In this document: piece by piece, positions 5,910 through 8,776 of the stretch
Numbering within the stretch: position 1 is the first letter of the stretch
Layout: every line of letters begins with the position of its first letter
Origin: an uncultured Bacillaceae bacterium
Lineage (GTDB): Bacteria; Bacillota; Bacilli; Bacillales; Caldibacillaceae
DNA length: 8,776 nucleotides
Assembly (NCBI GenBank): GCA_937983015.1
Contig: CALKAK010000065.1
Location: forward strand, 1 to 8,776
Direction of reading: 5' to 3'
Translations under genes and position numbers: made by a program
The notes under the pieces: generated by a model
What the model saw: only the letters and a program-made list of their open reading frames with translations
Databases searched by the model: none
Told to the model about the DNA's origin: nothing

Positions 5910-6617
5910 TCAAGAAAAATCTTTAATTTCCACAAATGCTACATCCTCGAAGCAGATCAGCAATTGATAGATATCCGCAATCGTCAATTTGTACGGAATC
6001 CCGATATTCATACTGATATCATTCCCCCCGTCTATAAAACCACTGATATTCAATTGATAAATAGAAAAATTTTGTTTTTCAAATTCCTTGATGAAATGCC
6101 GATAGTTAGCCCCTTGTTTTAAGCGAATTTTCAATAAAACTTCGCGATCCCGTAATGATTTAGGACCGATTTTACTCATGATAAACGGTATTATTTTCAC
6201 GCTGATGATAATCAGCAGCACACCGATAACCGCCTCAGTATAAAATCCAACTCCTACCGCAACCCCTATTCCAGCAGCGCCCCAGATCATCGCCGCGGTA
6301 GTCAGACCTGTTATGCTATCATTATCCTTTCTTAAAATGACGCCAGCCCCTAGAAAACCGATACCTGAAATAATTTGTGCTGCCAGCCGGAGTGGATCCA
6401 TGGAAATTTTCACGCCCAAAACCGATGGCGGTGCAATATACGCGGTTTCAAAGGAAACCATCGTGATGAGACAGGAAATCACACAAATAATAGGGCTTGT
6501 TTTTAATCCTACCGGTTTTCTTTTTAATTCCCTTTCTAGGCCGATAATTAACCCTAGAATAGCAGCCAGTGTAAATTTAAATATAATTTCATTGGTAATA
6601 GGCGAAAAGTAAAACAA
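5910..6617 (-). CDS. MgtC/SapB family membrane protein
   Basis: This 235-residue protein has the MgtC/SapB fold (PF02308): an N-terminal membrane domain of about four to five helices and a C-terminal cytosolic domain (from about residue 155) of the small ACT-like kind found in longer members. Signatures are GLIIGLERELKRKPVGLKT (22-40), MDPLRLAAQIISGIGFLGAG (73-92, including the conserved Asp74 and Arg77) and ITGLTTAAMIWGAAGIGVAVG (102-122). In pathogens MgtC aids survival in low magnesium by modulating the F-type ATPase and other partners; in Bacillaceae the role is poorly defined, so magnesium or stress adaptation is inference. The start is TTG at 6617, chosen because GAAGGTG lies about 8 bases upstream and no ATG or GTG is available in frame nearby. 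It is monocistronic, convergent with the nucleotidase gene and separated by a hairpin from the ABC transporter genes. Confidence 0.92.
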   Translation of the reverse strand: MFYFSPITNEIIFKFTLAAILGLIIGLERELKRKPVGLKTSPIICVISCLITMVSFETAYIAPPSVLGVKISMDPLRLAAQIISGIGFLGAGVILRKDNDSITGLTTAAMIWGAAGIGVAVGVGFYTEAVIGVLLIIISVKIIPFIMSKIGPKSLRDREVLLKIRLKQGANYRHFIKEFEKQNFSIYQLNISGFIDGGNDISMNIGIPYKLTIADIYQLLICFEDVAFVEIKDFS

Positions 6618-6664
6618 ATAAAATACACCTTCTTTGTATTCTGCTAGTATTTTTATAGAGTAAC

Positions 6665-6692
6665 CTACTAATTTAGACGGGCTACTAATTAA
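6665..6692. repeat. Direct repeat upstream of the MgtC-family gene
   Basis: CTACTAATTTA (6665-6675) and CTACTAATTAA (6682-6692) are near-identical 11-mers 17 bp apart, 48-75 bp upstream of the TTG start of the MgtC-family gene. A TATAAA-like box lies between them and the gene. Tandem repeats here could be a regulator binding site, but in AT-rich DNA the evidence is slight. Confidence 0.3.
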
Positions 6693-6700
6693 TTAAATTT

Positions 6701-6750
6701 AGGAAAGGGCTGAATCCCGATTGAAAGAATCTTAGATTTAGCCCTTTCCT
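6701..6750 (-). terminator. Long hairpin terminating the ABC transporter operon
   Basis: AGGAAAGGGCT (6701-6711) pairs with AGCCCTTTCCT (6740-6750), and the stem continues inward to 16 bp with one G-U pair and an 18-nt loop. It lies 13 bases after the stop of the binding-protein gene. The T-tract is better on the + strand (TTTTTT after 6750) than on the minus strand (AAATTTAATTAATT). It is placed for the leftward operon but may work in both directions. Confidence 0.75.
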
Positions 6751-6763
6751 TTTTTAATAATTA

Positions 6764-8032
6764 TTATTCATATTGACTTTTTGCTTTTTCAACGACTTCC
6801 GCATATTTTTGCAAGGTTTCCACTACATCTTTGCCATCCAGAACAACTTCACTTAGAGCTTCATTAAGAGCCTGGTTGACTTCAGACCAGTACGGAACAT
6901 TCGGTAGTGGTTCGGCAACCTCCATTGCTTCCTGTACCGATTCGAAATAAGGTTTTTGCCAGTCTTCTACTTCACCGTAAACATCGTTGCGGAAAGATGC
7001 CCAGCCCAACCTGGTTACCAATTCGGTTTGGACGTCTTTGGACATCAAATATTCCATGAATTTAATAGCCAGATCTTTATTCGGTGAACCAACGGGAATA
7101 CCTAAAACTTCCCCGCCTAGAGTTTTGACACGACCATTCGGTCCAGCATAACCGGAATTAGTTTTAATTTCTTCCTTACCACCATCTTTTACAATGATGT
7201 TGACACCAAACGGCCAGTTCGGGGCATAGTATACAGATTCTGTAGCTAAGAAATTGTTTGTTGAACTAAAACTTGCCTTCAATGTATCTTCAGACAAATA
7301 CGGCCATAATTCTTGCAAGTACTCGAATGCTGTGATCGTACCTTCGCTCATCAAATCGAGCGGGTCTCCGCCAGCCTGACGGATGAATTCAGCAATTTCG
7401 ATAACGTCACCGGAAAGCTTTATCTTCAGGGCAACACGTCCAACGCCTTCTTTTTCCTTTAAGGTCTTCGCTACATGAAGTAGCTCTTCCCAAGTAGTCG
7501 GTGCTTCAAGACCATATTGTTCGAACTTCGCTTCATTGTAATAGTTGATCTCAACGTTCGGACGATAAGGGAAGAAATAGGTTTTTCCTTCATATTCCCC
7601 TGCTTTTACAAGACCTTCGATAGCCTCAGCAGGAATAATACCTTTGTGCTCGGTCAAATCTTCGACCAATCCGTTGGCAATCAGCGTTGCGATATTGTTC
7701 ACGTCTTGAGCAATCAAGTCAATCCCCATTTTTCCTGCTTGATCCATTGCCTGTAATTGTTTGACAACGTCTTTAGCCTCAATCTGAATCGCTTCCACTT
7801 TCACATTATATTGTTCCTCAAAAGCGGGGATGATATGTTCCCGCATGACTTCCCATTCTTCTTCACTTAAAGCCATCGTTACATTTAATGTTCTTGTTTC
7901 TTCAACTTTTTCTTTTGACTCCTTTGATCCGCTATCAGATCCATCTACAGTCTTACCAGAACCACATGCAACTAAAGTAAGAGCAACCAAAAGAGTGAAT
8001 AAGGCAAAAACGATATTTTTCAATCGAGTCAT
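6764..8032 (-). CDS. ABC transporter sugar-binding lipoprotein
   Basis: This is an extracellular solute-binding protein of family 1 (PF01547/PF13416), tethered to the outer face of the membrane, which delivers a carbohydrate to its permeases. The signal peptide ends in a lipobox LVAC with Cys23 as the lipidated residue, followed by a flexible Gly/Ser/Lys/Glu linker (to about 45). The mature domain shows fold-typical segments: an N-terminal LNVTMAL strand, IDLIAQDVNNIATLIANGLVEDL, the hinge-region YEGKTYFFPY, PTTWEELLHVAKTLKEKEG, and late in the protein EVLGIPVGSPNKDLAIKFMEYLMS. Length 422 is normal. The ATG at 8032 is the only usable start (a stop lies upstream in frame); AAGGAG (8045-8050) is 12 bases away, slightly long. 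It follows the permease gene by 47 bp. The sugar cannot be named from sequence; disaccharide-type substrates are common in this group. Confidence 0.92.
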   Translation of the reverse strand: MTRLKNIVFALFTLLVALTLVACGSGKTVDGSDSGSKESKEKVEETRTLNVTMALSEEEWEVMREHIIPAFEEQYNVKVEAIQIEAKDVVKQLQAMDQAGKMGIDLIAQDVNNIATLIANGLVEDLTEHKGIIPAEAIEGLVKAGEYEGKTYFFPYRPNVEINYYNEAKFEQYGLEAPTTWEELLHVAKTLKEKEGVGRVALKIKLSGDVIEIAEFIRQAGGDPLDLMSEGTITAFEYLQELWPYLSEDTLKASFSSTNNFLATESVYYAPNWPFGVNIIVKDGGKEEIKTNSGYAGPNGRVKTLGGEVLGIPVGSPNKDLAIKFMEYLMSKDVQTELVTRLGWASFRNDVYGEVEDWQKPYFESVQEAMEVAEPLPNVPYWSEVNQALNEALSEVVLDGKDVVETLQKYAEVVEKAKSQYE

Positions 8033-8079
8033 TCCTATTGTCTACTCCTTCCATTATATAAAAAATATTGTTATAATCT

Positions 8080-8776
8080 TTAACCCTTAACAGCGCCACT
8101 GAGATAATCCGATTTTAAATATCTCTGGAAAATAAAGGTAATGATAAATACTGGAATTGCCAGGATAATCGCGTAAGCGGCCTGATCGAAAAATCCTCCT
8201 CTCTCTACGTAGTAATAAATTTGCAGTGGCATTGTTTTGGTTGTAAGCGATAAATAAAGTGCATAAGTGAATTCATTCCATGAATTCAGCCAAACATAAA
8301 TGGCGGAAACGGCAATACCTTGCATGGCAACCGGAAAAATGACCAAACGTAACGTTTGCAATCTCGTTGCCCCATCAATAAACGCAGCTTCCTCAAGATC
8401 AACGGGAATCGCTGAAAATGTGCTAACTAAAATCCAGGCCATAAATGGAATTTCACGAATGAGATGGGCAAGCACCAATCCTATATTCGTATCCAATAAG
8501 TTCCATTCTAAAAATCGAACAGATATAGGCAAGGCAATACTTACTGTAGGGAACATCTTCGTAAAAAATAGAGCAAGAATAAAACCATATTTTAACTTAG
8601 GACTCATTCGCGAAATCGCATAGGATGCCGGTGCAACGATAAATGTTGCCAAAATCATCGTCAGCGTAGCGACGGTAAAGCTTTTGATCAATGGAGGCCA
8701 TAAATTTCCCGATTTAAAGACTGCGATCCAATTATCATAGGTTATATTTTTAATTAAAAAACTCGTATGTGGCGTT
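8080..8776 (-). CDS. ABC sugar transporter permease (MalG type), 5' end cut off
   Basis: This inner-membrane subunit of a carbohydrate-uptake-type ABC importer runs off the right edge. The frame is open to base 8775, so about 231 C-terminal residues are visible of a usual 270-280. The apparent TTG start at 8691 is internal, because the upstream residues (TYDNWIAVFKSGNLWPPLIKSF) fit the family. It has several hydrophobic helices (VATLTMILATFIVAPASYAI; YGFILALFFTKMFP; YAIILAIPVFIITFIF) and the cytoplasmic EAA loop that docks the ATPase, EEAAFIDGATRLQTLRLVIFP, with the conserved Gly and closing Pro. The C-terminus, LSGAVKG, is typical of MalG-like subunits. The lipoprotein gene lies 47 bp downstream. 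A second permease is expected beyond the window. An ATPase of this class is often encoded elsewhere. Confidence 0.93.
   Translation of the reverse strand, partial: TPHTSFLIKNITYDNWIAVFKSGNLWPPLIKSFTVATLTMILATFIVAPASYAISRMSPKLKYGFILALFFTKMFPTVSIALPISVRFLEWNLLDTNIGLVLAHLIREIPFMAWILVSTFSAIPVDLEEAAFIDGATRLQTLRLVIFPVAMQGIAVSAIYVWLNSWNEFTYALYLSLTTKTMPLQIYYYVERGGFFDQAAYAIILAIPVFIITFIFQRYLKSDYLSGAVKG

Noticed and set aside
8051..8075. TATAAT just upstream of the binding-lipoprotein gene as an internal promoter
   Set aside because: No acceptable -35 box lies 16-18 bp upstream, so a secondary promoter cannot be supported.
1..8776. CRISPR array, phage, insertion sequence, toxin-antitoxin or defence system
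   Set aside because: No spaced repeats, transposase or integrase motifs, or defence-type domains are visible on either strand.

Overview
This window looks like chromosomal DNA of a low-GC Gram-positive bacterium of the Bacillaceae type. The reasons are strong GGAGG-type ribosome binding sites, TTG starts on two conserved genes, intrinsic terminators, a textbook CcpA operator (cre), an LPxTG-type wall-anchored enzyme and a lipobox-bearing sugar-binding lipoprotein. I cannot name the species. I see no phage, IS, CRISPR or defence genes.

Layout, left to right. The 3' part of a cutC gene (+) ends in a clear terminator (550-586). About 450 bp without a recognisable gene follow. Next comes a compact minus-strand cluster (1036-1930): an orphan 122-codon ORF with its own promoter, a 44-codon small-protein gene with an excellent ribosome binding site and its own terminator, and an apparent small-RNA gene. 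The RNA gene has a consensus promoter (TTGAAA-17-TATAAT), a perfect cre site at the start point, no plausible ORF, a C/U-rich stretch identical to the anti-Shine-Dalgarno tail of 16S rRNA, and a strong intrinsic terminator. Then comes galU/gtaB (-) with terminator and promoter. An approximately 660-bp AT-rich gap ends in a possibly structured leader and a 26-codon, very basic ORF. That ORF overlaps (ATGA) the start of a large secreted, sortase-anchored 5'-nucleotidase (+). An MgtC/SapB-family membrane protein (-) converges on the nucleotidase. At the right edge, a carbohydrate ABC transporter (MalG-type permease, cut by the window end, followed by its binding lipoprotein) is transcribed leftward and ends in a long hairpin.

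How they fit together: the conserved genes are mostly independent housekeeping or surface functions (UDP-glucose for cell-envelope glycopolymers, nucleotide salvage at the wall, an MgtC-family membrane protein, sugar uptake). The best candidate for something undescribed is the predicted catabolite-controlled small RNA at 1036-1220, because its promoter, operator, exposed anti-SD element and terminator form a coherent trans-acting riboregulator design. The second is the leader and basic leader ORF coupled to the nucleotidase gene. Both rest on sequence reading only; no structure prediction, database search or expression data were available.
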